Shown here piece after piece: positions 36,316-48,155 of a DNA stretch of 64,000 nucleotides. Made by a program: the position numbers and the translations under genes. The DNA lies in the NCBI RefSeq assembly GCF_033568475.1, contig NC_133120.1, positions 98,603,180-98,667,179 on the forward strand, in the 5' to 3' direction. Position 1 is the stretch's first letter. Each line of letters begins with the position of its first letter. The notes under the pieces were generated by a model. It ran no database searches. It was given only the letters and a program-made list of their open reading frames with translations, and was not told the DNA's origin. Source of the DNA: Henckelia pumila. Taxonomy: Eukaryota > Streptophyta > Magnoliopsida > Lamiales > Gesneriaceae.

Positions 36316-36563
36316 GACAACGTATACTTGATCTCTATGCGTTACTAATCACATTCTTTCAATTGTTCATTATTTTTATCAACAGACTTTTTATTTATCT
36401 ATCTACCAAACTGTGAATCTATAATATATAATGTAACTTCCTTTATATTTTCATAATTGCCTTAACAATAAATATTAGAAACTCATAGAACAAAAAAGCT
36501 AAGCTAAAAGAGAAAGCGAGAGAGAAAGGAAACGAGGCGCATTGATTTAGATCTTCGAAAGTT

Positions 36564-36745
36564 GAGCAATGCTACATGTACAACAAATTTTGTACAACAA
36601 ATCTTACAACACAATGTAAAAATTATATATATCAAAATCTCACGATAAATTGAATACAAAATCTCACGATAAAATAGCAAATCTTAAGATATAATTGTTG
36701 TAAATATCATTGTACACGATATTTGTTGTACCTTTAGCATTATCC
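36564..36745. mobile_element. Short MITE with 9-bp target duplication
   Basis: Ends GAGCAATGCTACATGTACAA and complement GGATAATGCTAAAGGTACAA are inverted repeats; TCGAAAGTT flanks both sides (36555-36563, 36746-36754). The interior repeats AAATCTCACGATAAA. Non-coding; a Mutator-type origin is suggested by the duplication length. Confidence 0.7.
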
Positions 36746-37173
36746 TCGAAAGTTTCTTTATAAGTCTATTAGTTTCGAGATATCAATGATGAGTTGGCCC
36801 TTGTCAAACAATTGCAATCATGCAAAACCTCATGCTCTTAACTTTTAAGCGAAAAAATGTGAGCGACCCTATTACTACAGTCAATTGATTCGAGTAAAAA
36901 ATGCACAATTTTGGATATAATTAGCACTTGAAACTACATTCATTATTATAATATTTTAATAAATTACTTAAAATGCAATTGCATGACTTAACAATTTAAC
37001 ACTATTCAAGACAAGTAGGGGTAACATCTAGCTTAATAATTGCTAGCTACTAAGGGTGCTCCAAATTCAAAGTATCGTATTCAAATTAATAAACAGAGAC
37101 AGTTAGACATAAATCACCACCCCTTCTTATGATACATAAAGCTAACCGCACATCAAGAAAATTGCATGAAGAA

Positions 37174-37518
37174 ATGGCAGGAAAGGTTCCAGCGGCGATT
37201 GGCACATGCGGCACCATTGGATCACTTCTGAAAAAGGAGATCGAGTACTTCAAAGGGTTGGAATTGGAGTGTGTCGAGAGCCGGAGACAATCTGAGAGAA
37301 ACAACGAAGAAATGGCTTCGAGAAAATGCAATTCCTGGCCTGGTTTCAGGTTCTTAACTGATTCTTGGAGGAAGAAGAAGAAGAGAAGGAGCAGCGGGAT
37401 ACAACCCAGATTTTGTTCTATGGTGGAAGTTGCACACTTGGACTTAGAGGAACTGAATGGAATTCCTGGATTCACTTATCATAATCTCAAAGGCGATGCA
37501 ATAGTAATCCATGCCTGA
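37174..37518 (+). CDS. Small conserved-looking plant protein of unknown function
   Basis: An ORF of 114 residues from the ATG at 37174 (MAGKVPAAIGTCGTIGSLLK); a longer ORF opens at 37129, but the MAGKVP start is preferred because the sequence before it looks like leader. The N-terminus with its GT.GTIGSLLKKEIEYF pattern resembles a family of short, functionally unknown plant proteins that I recall only loosely. The middle is basic (WRKKKKRRSSG), which could serve as a nuclear targeting signal, and the C-terminus is neutral. No membrane segment or known catalytic motif is visible. A mirror ORF on the minus strand (37086-37475) is taken as its shadow. AT-rich sequence lies on both sides; a transcript would be needed to confirm it is expressed. 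Confidence 0.55.
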   Translation: MAGKVPAAIGTCGTIGSLLKKEIEYFKGLELECVESRRQSERNNEEMASRKCNSWPGFRFLTDSWRKKKKRRSSGIQPRFCSMVEVAHLDLEELNGIPGFTYHNLKGDAIVIHA

Positions 37519-39004
37519 GCATGACTGTTGTTGCCTAAATGTGCTTCTTTTGAAAATCAATTAATTGTGTGGTTTGCATTTGTAAGCTGTATGTTACTGG
37601 AATATGTATATGTTTGCACACATGCAATATAGGAGAGTAAGATACCTGTGGAGATCATTTGTGTTTGGTGATGTAATAATCTTTTCCAGATTGCATAAAG
37701 CAATGCACATAGTTTCTGTCAAATCTTTTTAAGCTTTCTTTCTTTACCCAGAACAAGCTTTGGCAGATGAGAAACAACTGTCTACACATTTAAGCCGCAA
37801 TGGCGGCATTATGGCTTCCACTAAAGAGGCATGCTGATGCAACAGCAAGAGTTTTCAGAGGATATTTCTACTTCTCATTTTGCAAAGAAATGCAACACTT
37901 GATCTGATGTTTTAAGTTTTCGGAGATGATAGCTTACCAAAACAGCTACATCTTCCAAGTCAGGCGACGCCTAAAGGAAATGGCCTAGCAGCATGGAATC
38001 TTTCACCAAGTAATGAATTAGGGGTCTTAAAGCCTCGCCATACAATGCCAGAGTCAGCAATACCATGCAAGTGTTAAGAGTCCTTGTGCAGTCCTTTTAG
38101 CAATCTACACCCTCGCATACCAATCTAGAGGCTTTTGTTTGGAGGTAAATCTGAAAGTATAAAATAATATAATTAATGGTGACTTAAAAATAATCATGAC
38201 AAAAAGATCCCATTTCACTTTTACTATGCCTGCAAAATTCTCCTGACAGGAAGGATAAAGATCACGCATAAAGATGATATTCCTAAATTTCTAGGATGCA
38301 TCACTCGTGAACCGGTTTCATTTGGCACCCATCCAAGCAGCAACACATGAGATAAACGAGATTCAAGAAAATATATGGATCCTAGAAACAGCTTAAATAG
38401 AGACCGCTAAAAAATATAGCAGAGCCGGGAAATAGGCATTCTTTGGCATGATGTATGAGGCTAAAAAGAATTTGACGAGGAGTGGCATATAGTTGATTTT
38501 TGGCATACACTCCAAAATCATTAATTCTTCACTCACAAGCCTATCAAGATTGACATTAATGGTAGCATTTGATGTTCTCCACTGGAGAAGTAAAATAATC
38601 TGGGCAACCCCAGACACCTACGCAAAGCAAACTACAATACACTTAACCTACATAGAATGCTTCAAAGGTCAAAAACATATAGTGAAACTATGAGAAATAA
38701 AGCACAGCTAGCAACAACATTTCCTAGGGCCACCACGATCATACAGATGGACCTATATATTGGTGTCCGTCCCGATCGACAAATACGGTATAAATATAAT
38801 AATTTCCTCCCTCGGCAATATTGCCAATCCATCAACAAGAGACTTCAAAGTGGTAAAATTAGGCACCCAACCATATTCCTTAGCCAGATAGCCTCCTCAC
38901 AGATTTTTTTGGAGCTTCTTAACAAATTTTTAGAAGGATCCAACTTTGCCTTCCCTGCAAAAGGGGAAAAAAATAAATAAATCCGATGAGAATCTTGAGG
39001 GAAT
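37519..39004. other. 3' flank and intergenic DNA before the tRNA gene
   Basis: Moderate AT content without a convincing exon. The ORFs at 38393-38617, 38493-38693 and 38657-38980 overlap each other on both strands and have no recognisable content. Confidence 0.45.
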
Positions 39005-39076
39005 TGAACCCGACGTGAATCGAACACGCAACCTTCTGATCTGGAGTCAGACGCGCTACCATTGCGCCACGGATCC
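39005..39076 (-). tRNA. trnW-CCA: tRNA-Trp (anticodon CCA)
   Basis: 72 nt on the minus strand starting GGATCCGTGGCGCAATGGTA. The acceptor stem pairs GGATCCG with CGGGTTC (including a G-T pair). The D-arm region reads TGGCGCAATGGTAGCGC, which also serves as the A-box. The anticodon loop CTCCAGA holds CCA within the arm TCTGACTCCAGATCAGA. The T-arm has GGTTCGATTC-like B-box sequence (GTTCGATTCAC). No intron and no encoded CCA tail, as usual for nuclear plant genes. A normal cytosolic gene by appearance. Confidence 0.95.
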
Positions 39077-39253
39077 TCGATTGGCAGATATTTGATATTT
39101 ATTATATATTAAATATCGTCCTCCCTCTGAGACGCCACGTGCCAGAACTCAAACTGTCTTTCGAGTATCCAATGATATAATAAGAACTATCACATATCTA
39201 ATGTGGTAATAGAATTATAAACTCACTTGAAGAACCGGAGGTGTTTTTGAAGT

Positions 39254-40049
39254 TGAAAGGAATATTTTATTTTTTAAAATCGTTTTATTTTAAAAAAAAA
39301 TTTATTTAATATCTTTTGCTCTTTTTGGATATGAAATAATTTTATATAAGTTATTTATTTCATTGAATAACTTAATTTGAGATATGATTAAGTTTATCAT
39401 AATATTTATTATCTTATCTCTAATGATTTAATTTCTTTATTATGTAAATTTGACTTGATCAAAAAGAAACAAGATCTAGAATCCTATGTCTACAAGAAAA
39501 CATATTGAAAAAGGATTATTGGTCTATTTATTTTGAGATAGGCGTACACAAGGGAGAGAGATTAATAGAGAGAAAAACGTGATAACCTGAAGATCTCTCT
39601 GAAGCTTAGTTGAAGCTGTGACAACTTGAAGCCGTGTAGAACACTTGAAGATTGGAGATCAAGAAGAGTGCTGCTCGTGTGATTTTGGCTTCAATATTGT
39701 TTTTCTCCTTACTGTGTTTTCGTTATTCTATTTCATATAGAATGCTTTTAGGAGAACGTTTACTATTTATTTTCTCACTTGGTTTGAGAAATTAAATTTT
39801 ACAATAATCACTAGTGTTAGGGTTTGTAAAACTCTTTGAAAGTTTTCTAGTGAAGTTTTGCCCTGAGGCACTGCAAGAGTATTTTATACTCTTGCTTAAA
39901 TCATTGAGTCTATTTATATGGTTGCTTGTTTATTTTATTTACGCTTTAATTATATTTTGCTGCAAATTACTCAAGGTGTTATTGTAGGTGCTGTCAACAC
40001 CTTGTGACAACACCTCAAACTGTTTATGTGCAACCCATTTTTCCTTACA
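39254..40049 (+). repeat. 5' LTR of the copia element
   Basis: 796 bp, TGAAAGG... to ...TTCCTTACA. It lacks about 25-30 bp (near 39590) present in the 3' LTR at 48800-48830 and differs at scattered single bases, so the insertion is not brand new. Contains the palindromic motif at 39975-40014. Confidence 0.95.
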
Positions 40050-40122
40050 AGTGGCATCAGAGCCATCTTCTTGATACAATAAGAACTGATCTTGGTTTGT
40101 TTATTTTATTACAGGGAATAAG

Positions 40123-42355
40123 ATGGACTTATCGTCTGTTGCGAACTCGTTCCTGAAACCTCCGGTCCTTGATGGCACGAATTACGCACTATGGAAAAAT
40201 AGGATGCGATATACTATTAAAGCAATGGATGTTCGTGCTTGGCAAAGTATTCTGACTGGTTGGACTCCTCCAAAGACGCTAGATGAAGATGGAGACTACA
40301 TCATCAAGCAAGAAGAAACTTGGACTGCCGAGGAAACACAAAGTTCAAGCTACAATGTTAAAGCACTCAATGCAATTTTTGCAATTGTTGATATGAGAAT
40401 GTATGAAATCATAGCTGATTGCACTGTTGCTAAGGATACATGGGATGCTCTTCAAGAACACTGTGAAGGAACTGATAGCGTGAGAAGAACAAGATTGAGA
40501 TTGTTAAACGCAAGATTTGAGAATATCAGGATGAATGAGAATGAATCTATTGCTAATTATGATAAAAAAACTTAGGGAGATAGCTACAGAGGCACATGCT
40601 CTTGGAGGACCTATTGCTAGTGAAACTATGGTGAACAAGGTTCTTCGATCCTTGCCTAAAAGATTTAATGGGAAGATTTGGGCGCTTGAAAAAATTAAAG
40701 ACACTTCAAAGATGAAGATGACTGAACTGATTAGCATCCTTCAAGTTTTTGAGATGAACAATTCAGAACAAGAGAAGGATAAAGAAAAATCAATAGCCCT
40801 TCAAGCCTCGAAACCCTCATATGAGGAGTATGTTCAATTTCATCAAGAAGTTCATTAATCTGACTTGGAAGATGATTCGATCTCTCTTATGACTAAAAAA
40901 TTCAATGATTATCTGAAAAAGATGAAAGAGTCAAGAAAGACGGATCAAAAACTCAAGGCTCCAATGTTCTCTAACAAGCCTTTAAGGATTACTGGACCAG
41001 AACAATCACCAAGGAAACCTGTTGATACTCCTAAGCCTCGACTGATGTTGGAAGGGAAGAAGAAGTTTGTGTCAAAGAAGTTGGACACTGTTCAATGTCA
41101 TGCTTGTCAAGGTTTTGGACACTATGCAAATGAGTGTGCCAACACGCTTAGAAAAGGGATGAACACGTCCTTGATTGATGGAGAGTCTGAAGAAGAAGAA
41201 CAAGAAGATGAAGAAAGTCATACTGCCTTATCTGCCCTACTGAAGAGCAAGAAAAAGTTTCAAGTCAATCCTTTAGGTGTTGCCACACATGGCCGCAACA
41301 TCTCCCAAAGGTCAGTTTGTTTGAATTCCTTCATTACTGATAATATGTGTGATAATGATACAGGTGAAGAGACAATGTCCATGGAAGAAGCTCGGATGAT
41401 GTTTGAAGAGTTACATACTGATTGGGTTGAAAGAAATAAGATGAATACTATTCTTTCAAAGGAAAATTCTGATCTAAAGGCTGATGTGTCAAGACTAGAA
41501 GTCATGCTGAGTAAGAAAGACATGAAATTAAGCCAAGTGAAGAAAGAACTCGAAAAATCAAATGCTACTTTGGCCAATTTTAATTCAAGCACTTCCAAGC
41601 TTGATTCGCTACTCATGATGGAAAGAGATGGTACGGCTGGTTTAGGTTTTGAAAACAACATATTTGAGGTTGGTGAAAGTTTGAAAGGCCCTGTGTTTGT
41701 CAAGGAAAGAAGCAGTACAGAAAGCTCAAGCAAAAATGCCTTACCTATTGATCCTCCAAAACCAAAGCCACAACCTGTTGCTCCTTCAATGTCTAGAAGG
41801 AAACGTAGGTACATATATCACTACTGTCATAAACATGGTCATATTAAACCGTACTGTTTTAAGCTGCAGGAAGACTACAGGTATAGATCTGCATCGAAGG
41901 TGTTGCCTAAGGTGTTGCCAACACCTCCCCACAACATCCCTAGAAACAGATCTTATGTACGAAAGATTTTGGTACCAAAAACTGATATTCAATGTCATAT
42001 GATTTATACTACTTTAAGAACTAATGTGTCAGGTGCATGGTACTTTGATAGCGGTAGCTCTCGTCACATGAGAAGTTCCAAAAAGTTTCTCACTGACTAT
42101 GTTGAACAAAAAAGTGGAAAAGTAACCTATGGTGGAGGTTCAAAAGGAAACATTGTTGGAAAGGGAACTCTGAATATTGCTGGTCTGCCCAAGCTTTGCA
42201 ATGTGCTTCATGTTGAAAGATTAACCTCAAATCTAATAAGCATAAGCCAACTTTGTGATGATAATCTGCATGTGCAATTTGATAAGAAATTATGCAAAGT
42301 TTTTGATGATTCAAATCTCTGTGTCATGACAGGTACTAGGTCATCTGACAACTGA
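40123..42355 (+). pseudogene. gag-pro: copia gag and protease region, frameshifted
   Basis: Starts at ATG 40123 (MDLSSVANSFLKPPVLDGTN) with a UBN2-type gag domain (NYALWKNRMRYTIKAMD, ALNAIFAIVD, DTWDALQEHCEGT). The frame shifts in the A-run at 40563-40569, continues to a TAA at 40856-40858, and resumes in 40865-42355. That part contains a CCHC knuckle (CHACQGFGHYANEC, about 41097-41138), a coiled-coil-like stretch, a second knuckle (CHKHGHIKPYC, about 41826-41858) and the retroviral-type aspartic protease motif DSGSSRHM (about 42047-42070). A stop (TGA 42353-42355) separates it from integrase. Gag packages the RNA and protease cuts the polyprotein; this copy could not make a full product. Confidence 0.9.
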
Positions 42356-45166
42356 TATCAACTCGGAGCAGAGATGGCATGTAGACATACCAAAGTTAAT
42401 GAGTTTGATCTATGGCATAAAAAATTGGGTCATGAAAATTTCAAGACATTAAAGAACTTAAGTAAGTTACATGCTGTAAGAGGTATGCCTAACTTAAAAT
42501 TTGATATTCCATTTGTGTGTGAAACATGTCAGAAAGGGAAGCAGACTAGGGTGTCACACGAGGTGTTGCCAACATTTATGACAACACGCTGCCTTGAACT
42601 TTTACATATGGACTTGATGGGTCCAATGGATGTTGAAAGCTTTGGAGGTAAGAAATATTCTTTTGTTTGTGTGGATGATTTCTCACGATATACTTGGGTA
42701 AATTTTCTGAGAGAAAAGTCGGACACATTTGATGCCTTCAAAAAACTGCTCACTAAGATTTCGAACCTATACAATCTGAAGGTAATCAGAATTCGTACTG
42801 ACCATGGTAAGGAATTCAAAAATTTTTCTTTTGCAAGTTTGTGTGATAAGAAAGGTATTTCTCATGAATTTTCTGCTCCTAAAACTCCACAACAAAATGG
42901 AATTGCTGAAAGAAAAAATAGGACTTTGCAAGAGATGGCAAAAGTGATGTTAAGTTCGAAAAATATTTCAAAACATTTTTGGGCTGAAGCCTTGAATACT
43001 GCATGTCATATTTCAAATAGAGTTTATTTGAGGAATGGTACTACTATGACATCCTATGAAATTCTCATGGGAAAGAGGCCAAACCTTAAATATTTTCATG
43101 TTTTTGGATGTGTATGTCACGTTTTGAATGATAGGGATCATCTTGCTAAATTTGATGCAAAAAGTGATAAGTGTATGTTCTTGGGATATTCATCAAATAG
43201 CCGAGCCTATAGAATGTATAACTTGAGAACAAGGACTATTTTTGAGTCAATTAATGTTGTTTTTGATGACTTTGCAGATCTAAAGAAGAAAACAGTTGAG
43301 GATGAAGTTAATGATCTGCTGGATAATTATGGAAATTTAGATGTTGTCAAAGGAGTGTTGCCAACACCTTCGACAACACCTCCTACAGAAAATCAAGAAT
43401 CAAAGGTTGAAAAGCCTACTGATGAGAACATTGATGAGAACAATAAGGTAAATGAAGCTGAAAAGAATGTTCCAAGCAGAATTCAGAAGAATCACCCAAC
43501 CTCATAGGTCATTGGAGATGTGCATGGAGACTTGCAAACTCGAAGGAAAGAGAAAGTGGATTATCGAAAGATGGCAGGTTTGTTGTGCATGAGTTCTACA
43601 TATTCTCAGGTAAGATTCTCTTGTTTCGTGTCAAACATTGAACCCAAAAAGATTGAAGAGGCTTTAAAATATGAGTTTTGGGTCAATGCTATGCATGAAG
43701 AATTAGAACAATTTGTTAGGAATGATGTTTGGTACTTAGTACCATGTCCTGCTCATGGTAATGTCATAGGAACTAAGTGGATTTTCAAGAATAAAACTGA
43801 TGAGTCGGGAAACATCATTAGAAATAAAGCTAGGTTGGTAGCTCAAGGGTAAACACGGGTTGAAGGGGTGGATTTTGATGAAACCTTTGCTCCTGTAGCC
43901 CGCATTGAGTATGTTCGACTTTTGCTTGCTATTTCATGCAACATGGGAATGAAACTTTTTCAAATGGATGTAAAGAGTGCCTTTTTGAATGGGATCCTAA
44001 ATGAAGAAGTCTATGTGAAACAACCTAAAGGGTTTGAGGATCCAAATCATATTGATTATGTGTATAAGTTAAAAAAGACATTGTATGGATTGAAGCAAGC
44101 ACCACGTGCATGGTATGGGAGACTTACTGAGTACTTGCTCAATATTGGCTTTAAAAGAGGTGAAGTTGATAAGAAAAGTTTGTTTGTGCAAAAGTCTCAA
44201 GGTAATATCTTAATTTGCCAAATTTATGTGGATGATATAATTTTTTGTGCTTCAAATAATAAACTTGTTGATGATTTTGTGAAGTGTATGTCTTCTACAT
44301 TTGAGATGAGCATGGTTGGTGAGTTAACATATTTCTTGGGCTTGCAAGTGAAACAAATGCATGATGGTATATTTTTGTGTCAAAGTAAGTATGCTAAAAA
44401 TCTTGTAAAGAAGTTTCTGAATGACAACACTAAATACATGCGCACACCTATGGGGTCTAATGAAAAATTGTCTAGGGAGGATGTTGCCGAAGGTGTTGAA
44501 AACACCCTCTACAGAAGCATGATTGGTAGTCTTTTGTATTTAAGTGCTACTAGACCTGATATCATGTATAGTGTTTGTTTGTGTGCTAGATACCAGTCTA
44601 ACCTAAAAATTACTCACTTGAAGGCCGTAAAACGTATACTGAAATATGTGGCTGGAACTTTGAATTTGGGTTTGTGATACACTAAAGAAACCAATTCGAA
44701 TTTGGTAGGGTTTAGTGATGCTGATTGGGCTGGGGATTTAGATGAGAGAAAGAGCACTTCGGGATGATGTTTCTACTTGGGGAATAACTTAGTATCTTGG
44801 TATAGTAAGAAACAAAATTTTGTCTCATTGTCTACTGCCGAGTCTGAGTATGTTGCGGTTGGTAGTTGTTGCTCACAACTTCTTTGGATGAATCAAATGC
44901 TAAATGATTATGGTGTTAAGAGTGATACTCCTATTGTGTACTGTGATAATTCTAGTGTCATTGATATATCCAAAAATCCAGTACAACACTCTCGAACCAA
45001 ACACATTGACATTAGACATCACTTCATTTGAGATTTGGTCGAGAAAAGCATGATCTTAATTGAGTTTGTTGGAACTAATAACCAATTAGCTGATATATTC
45101 ACAAAAACTTTGGATTTCGAGAGATTTTCCAGTCTAAGGAATTCTCTCAGTATGTGTGCATTATAG
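42356..45166 (+). pseudogene. pol: copia integrase, reverse transcriptase and RNase H with stops
   Basis: In order: HHCC zinc finger of integrase (WHKKLGHENF ... CETCQKGKQ), integrase core with MDLMGP, IRTDHGKEF and PQQNGIAERKNR (catalytic D, D, E), the RT domain (WIFKNKTDESGN, VKSAFLNGIL, LYGLKQAPRAWY, catalytic YVDD at 44225-44236) and RNase H (FSDADWAGDLDERKS, STAESEYVA, YCDNSSV, RTKHIDIRHHFI). In-frame stops lie at 43505-43507, 43850-43852, 44675-44677, 44765-44767 and 45029-45031, with natural end TAG at 45164-45166. At most of these stops the expected codon differs by one C-to-T or G-to-A change (for example HHFI followed by TGA where Arg is usual). Confidence 0.92.
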
Positions 45167-46187
45167 ACAGAACCGAGATGTTGTCAGGAGTGTTGCCAAC
45201 ACCCTGTGACAACACCTTTTCATGCATGTGAATTTTTAAGATTCTAGGCATACTGCATTCATGCATTCATTCTGTTTTGTGATGTGTTTGATACTTTGTA
45301 ACCATTGACTAGTTTTCACTCAGGATTCTTTGCAAAATAGTTTTTAGTTTAATTGGATTAATTGAAGAAGAGTTTTGACTAAGTCACAAAGTAGTGGAGG
45401 GACGTTCGTGTATTCCATGATCTTGTCCCAAGTGAAAAGTGACTTTGTAAATTCAGAATAACAAAAAAACAAAAAATGATGAAGCTTGAATTGAATCAAT
45501 CATCAAATTTGATTGATAATCAGAAGCAAATGGAAAAAGCTACCTAAAGGGGTCCATTTGAAGATCGTTCCTTTAGTGTGCAGGCTATCACTTCTGCAAA
45601 AATAATGAATTGGATATAGTAATTTTTCTGAATCCTGAAGTGTTGCTGGGAGATGTTGCCAACATCGTGGATAACATATTTGTGCATAAAATTGCATTTT
45701 ATTTTTATGTCACACTCTGCTTTTAGACATAATTAGGGCATGCATATTTGTGAATATATTTGGCCGAAAGGTTACAGATTCTGATCAAATAAAAATTTCG
45801 ATTTTTGCCCTATCATATGAATCTTTGAATTTGAAAGTGATTGGATTTTGTTACAGTGGTGTTATATTCTGATGAGGAGTTAATTTTGGTAATATTTGGT
45901 GAAATATTTGGGCCTAGATTATCGGTGAAAATCAAGGAATTTATTGCCTATTTTAAATCGGATTTGTTACCATTTTTGAAGAGTTACCGTTGGGGATTTT
46001 GTTACCATTGGGGCCTACTCAGAATCCGAGCTAGAATAGGAAAATATTTGGTGCCTAATATATCTGTGTTCTTATATGTTTAAGGAAATATTCTACTTCC
46101 TTGTTTCGTATCGCTCTAGTAATTTTTTGTTCTCCCGTTTTTCAAAATTGCTCAAAATTTCTGTGTCCTTCATTCTTTCATATTCTA
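45167..46187 (+). other. Spacer between pol and the env-like ORF of the copia element
   Basis: About 1 kb without a believable gene. It holds two copies of the palindromic motif (45189-45216 and 45652-45675) and is otherwise AT-rich; the ORF at 45841-46083 has no recognisable content. Confidence 0.6.
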
Positions 46188-48155
46188 ATGGCAGGAAAGA
46201 ATTTTGATCCACAAGATATTCGATCGGAGATGGGCTATACAGAGGATGGTGCGGAAGGTGTTCCAACACCTATGTTACCACACCCCGTGGTTGAACAAGC
46301 CCTGATTCCTGTTGCTGAAGAACCAGTGCCCCTAGATTACATCGCTCCAGGAGAGCCAGGCAATGAGATCGATGTGGAAAATTTGCCTGATATGTCCGTG
46401 CTAAACAAGGTGTTTCCCACGAAACTCTTGACTCGCCGATCCAAGAGGCAAGCTGGATACAATCCTGATTATACAGCATCGAAGAGATTTCGAGGAAAGG
46501 GTCAATCCTCTAGACCATCGTTGGTGGATACTGAGTTTACTTCTGGAGATGAAAGCTTAGATGAAGATTTCAAGCTGGTGCATCGAAAAAGAGGGAAAGC
46601 CAGTGCGATGGAACCATTTATTCCAACTATCCCTGTTCCATTTGAATCAGAAGAAAAATCATCAAAGAAAGATTTGTCTTCTGAGGATGAATCCACAGAG
46701 CCAGAAACTCAATCTGTTGCTGCTGATGAAGAGAGAGATGCATCTGCATCAATTCCTACTATTGAGAAACCATCATCTGCTGCTCCTCCTGCTATGTCCG
46801 ATGATGAGGAGATGTCGATAGCCCAGTTCATGGCAAAGATGAAGAAGTCAAAAGGAAAGAAAGTAGCTATGCCTACTAATGAATCGGATGAAGAACCCGA
46901 TAAAGAGATGCTTCAGGAATACACTGATAACCGCCCACAACCCTCTGATAGTTCCAGCTCTGATTCAAGTGAAGGTTCAGATGATGAGAGAGAATTGGAA
47001 GAAGAGTCAATTTCTAATGACTCTGATGAAGAAGTAGAAGGTGCTGAGGAAGGTGTTGCCGACACCTTAGACAACACCTTGGGTGAAGAATATCGGGTAA
47101 ACTCATCCTACTCATCTACTTTTTATTCCAAGGAAATTGCTGACTGCTGGGATAAGTATTCTGATCGTGAGTTCCTTGAGGAACGTAATATTGATGTGGA
47201 GAGCTATGGAGCTCAAAATTTGGTCAGATTCTTTGAGGTGAGAAATCTGCTGACCACCGTCTCTACTACTGGTCCATATTGCAGGGAAATTATTCGAGAA
47301 TTCTACTGTAATTTGACTGAATCTGTGAAGGATCCGCGATATGTAAAGTATGGGAAGGTGTATGTGCGTGGAAAATTTTTTGCCTTCAGTCCTGCGATGA
47401 TAAATGGATTCCTCCATACTCTTACCTGTGATGATGCTGCACTACCTTCTATGGATGAGATGACCTCTGTCATTACAGGTGGTCAAGTCATTGTTTTTCC
47501 CTCACACCCTAAGAAGTTGCAGGCTGCCAAACTCACCTCCTTCTACTCTGTTCTACACAAGACCGCTGTCAAGACATGGACTCCATCTGGGAATTCCACT
47601 GTTGTTACCAAGCATCAGGTTCCAGTCTTGTACGCCATTGGCACAGGAAGCAATTTCAACTATGGTCGACTTATGTTTGACACAGCCATGGCCTTTGCAG
47701 ACTGTGCACAACCAACATTGAAGCTGCCTTATCCATCCCTCATATATTCTATGTTGCTGTCTCAAGAGATTGAGAAAGATGATGATGAGGATCTTATTGA
47801 ACCAGGAGAACTGCTGAAGATAGCACCTGCATTACTCAGAGGCAACAGAAAGTTAGACCTACCTTGGTCTGAATCAGGTGTTGCTGCAGGTGTTGTGGCA
47901 GGTGTTGCCAACACCCCCTCTGCCACTGAAATTTTTGTACCCCCCATTGCTGCGCAGAACATTGATTCTAATTTTGTTCAAGCCCAATTGGTGCATGCTG
48001 AGCAGAAGATTGCACAGGATAAGACTGATCTAACCTATTACGAAGGGTTAAAGGCTCACTATGAGTCTCTTTTAAGTGAAGATGGCCCTTCTGAACAAAA
48101 AAAGGGAGAAGGAAATGAAACAGAAGAAGCTGAATCCGAGATCAATCAATTTTAA
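46188..48155 (+). CDS. env-like: Envelope-position ORF of the Sirevirus-like element, uninterrupted
   Basis: An open frame of 655 residues from ATG 46188 (MAGKNFDPQDIRSEMGY); it also extends upstream to 46101, adding 29 mostly hydrophobic residues (MFRIALVIFCSPVF...) that could act as a signal or anchor, so the start is uncertain. Residues 100-300 are Ser/Glu/Asp-rich with basic patches (TRRSKRQAGYNPDY, KKSKGKKVAM). Residues about 330-560 form the folded part, resembling the putative plant transposon protein domain (FYCNL, VYVRGKFFAFSPAMINGFLH). A C-terminal heptad-like stretch (QAQLVHAEQKIAQDKTDL) suggests a coiled coil. Sireviruses often carry an ORF at this place, called envelope-like by position only. 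No transmembrane segment is obvious inside the 655-residue form. It is free of stops although gag-pol is not. Confidence 0.75.
   Translation: MAGKNFDPQDIRSEMGYTEDGAEGVPTPMLPHPVVEQALIPVAEEPVPLDYIAPGEPGNEIDVENLPDMSVLNKVFPTKLLTRRSKRQAGYNPDYTASKRFRGKGQSSRPSLVDTEFTSGDESLDEDFKLVHRKRGKASAMEPFIPTIPVPFESEEKSSKKDLSSEDESTEPETQSVAADEERDASASIPTIEKPSSAAPPAMSDDEEMSIAQFMAKMKKSKGKKVAMPTNESDEEPDKEMLQEYTDNRPQPSDSSSSDSSEGSDDERELEEESISNDSDEEVEGAEEGVADTLDNTLGEEYRVNSSYSSTFYSKEIADCWDKYSDREFLEERNIDVESYGAQNLVRFFEVRNLLTTVSTTGPYCREIIREFYCNLTESVKDPRYVKYGKVYVRGKFFAFSPAMINGFLHTLTCDDAALPSMDEMTSVITGGQVIVFPSHPKKLQAAKLTSFYSVLHKTAVKTWTPSGNSTVVTKHQVPVLYAIGTGSNFNYGRLMFDTAMAFADCAQPTLKLPYPSLIYSMLLSQEIEKDDDEDLIEPGELLKIAPALLRGNRKLDLPWSESGVAAGVVAGVANTPSATEIFVPPIAAQNIDSNFVQAQLVHAEQKIAQDKTDLTYYEGLKAHYESLLSEDGPSEQKKGEGNETEEAESEINQF

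Noticed and set aside
37086..37475. Minus-strand 129-codon ORF over the small plant ORF
   Set aside because: Mirror of the 37174-37518 ORF; the plus-strand reading has the more ordered protein.
38990..39080. Possible second tRNA or CRISPR-like repeats near the tRNA-Trp
   Set aside because: Only one tRNA fold is present; no repeat-spacer pattern occurs anywhere in this eukaryotic window.
41260..41814. 184-codon minus-strand ORF opposite copia gag
   Set aside because: Shadow of the gag-protease frame; Ser/Leu-rich complement of coding codons.
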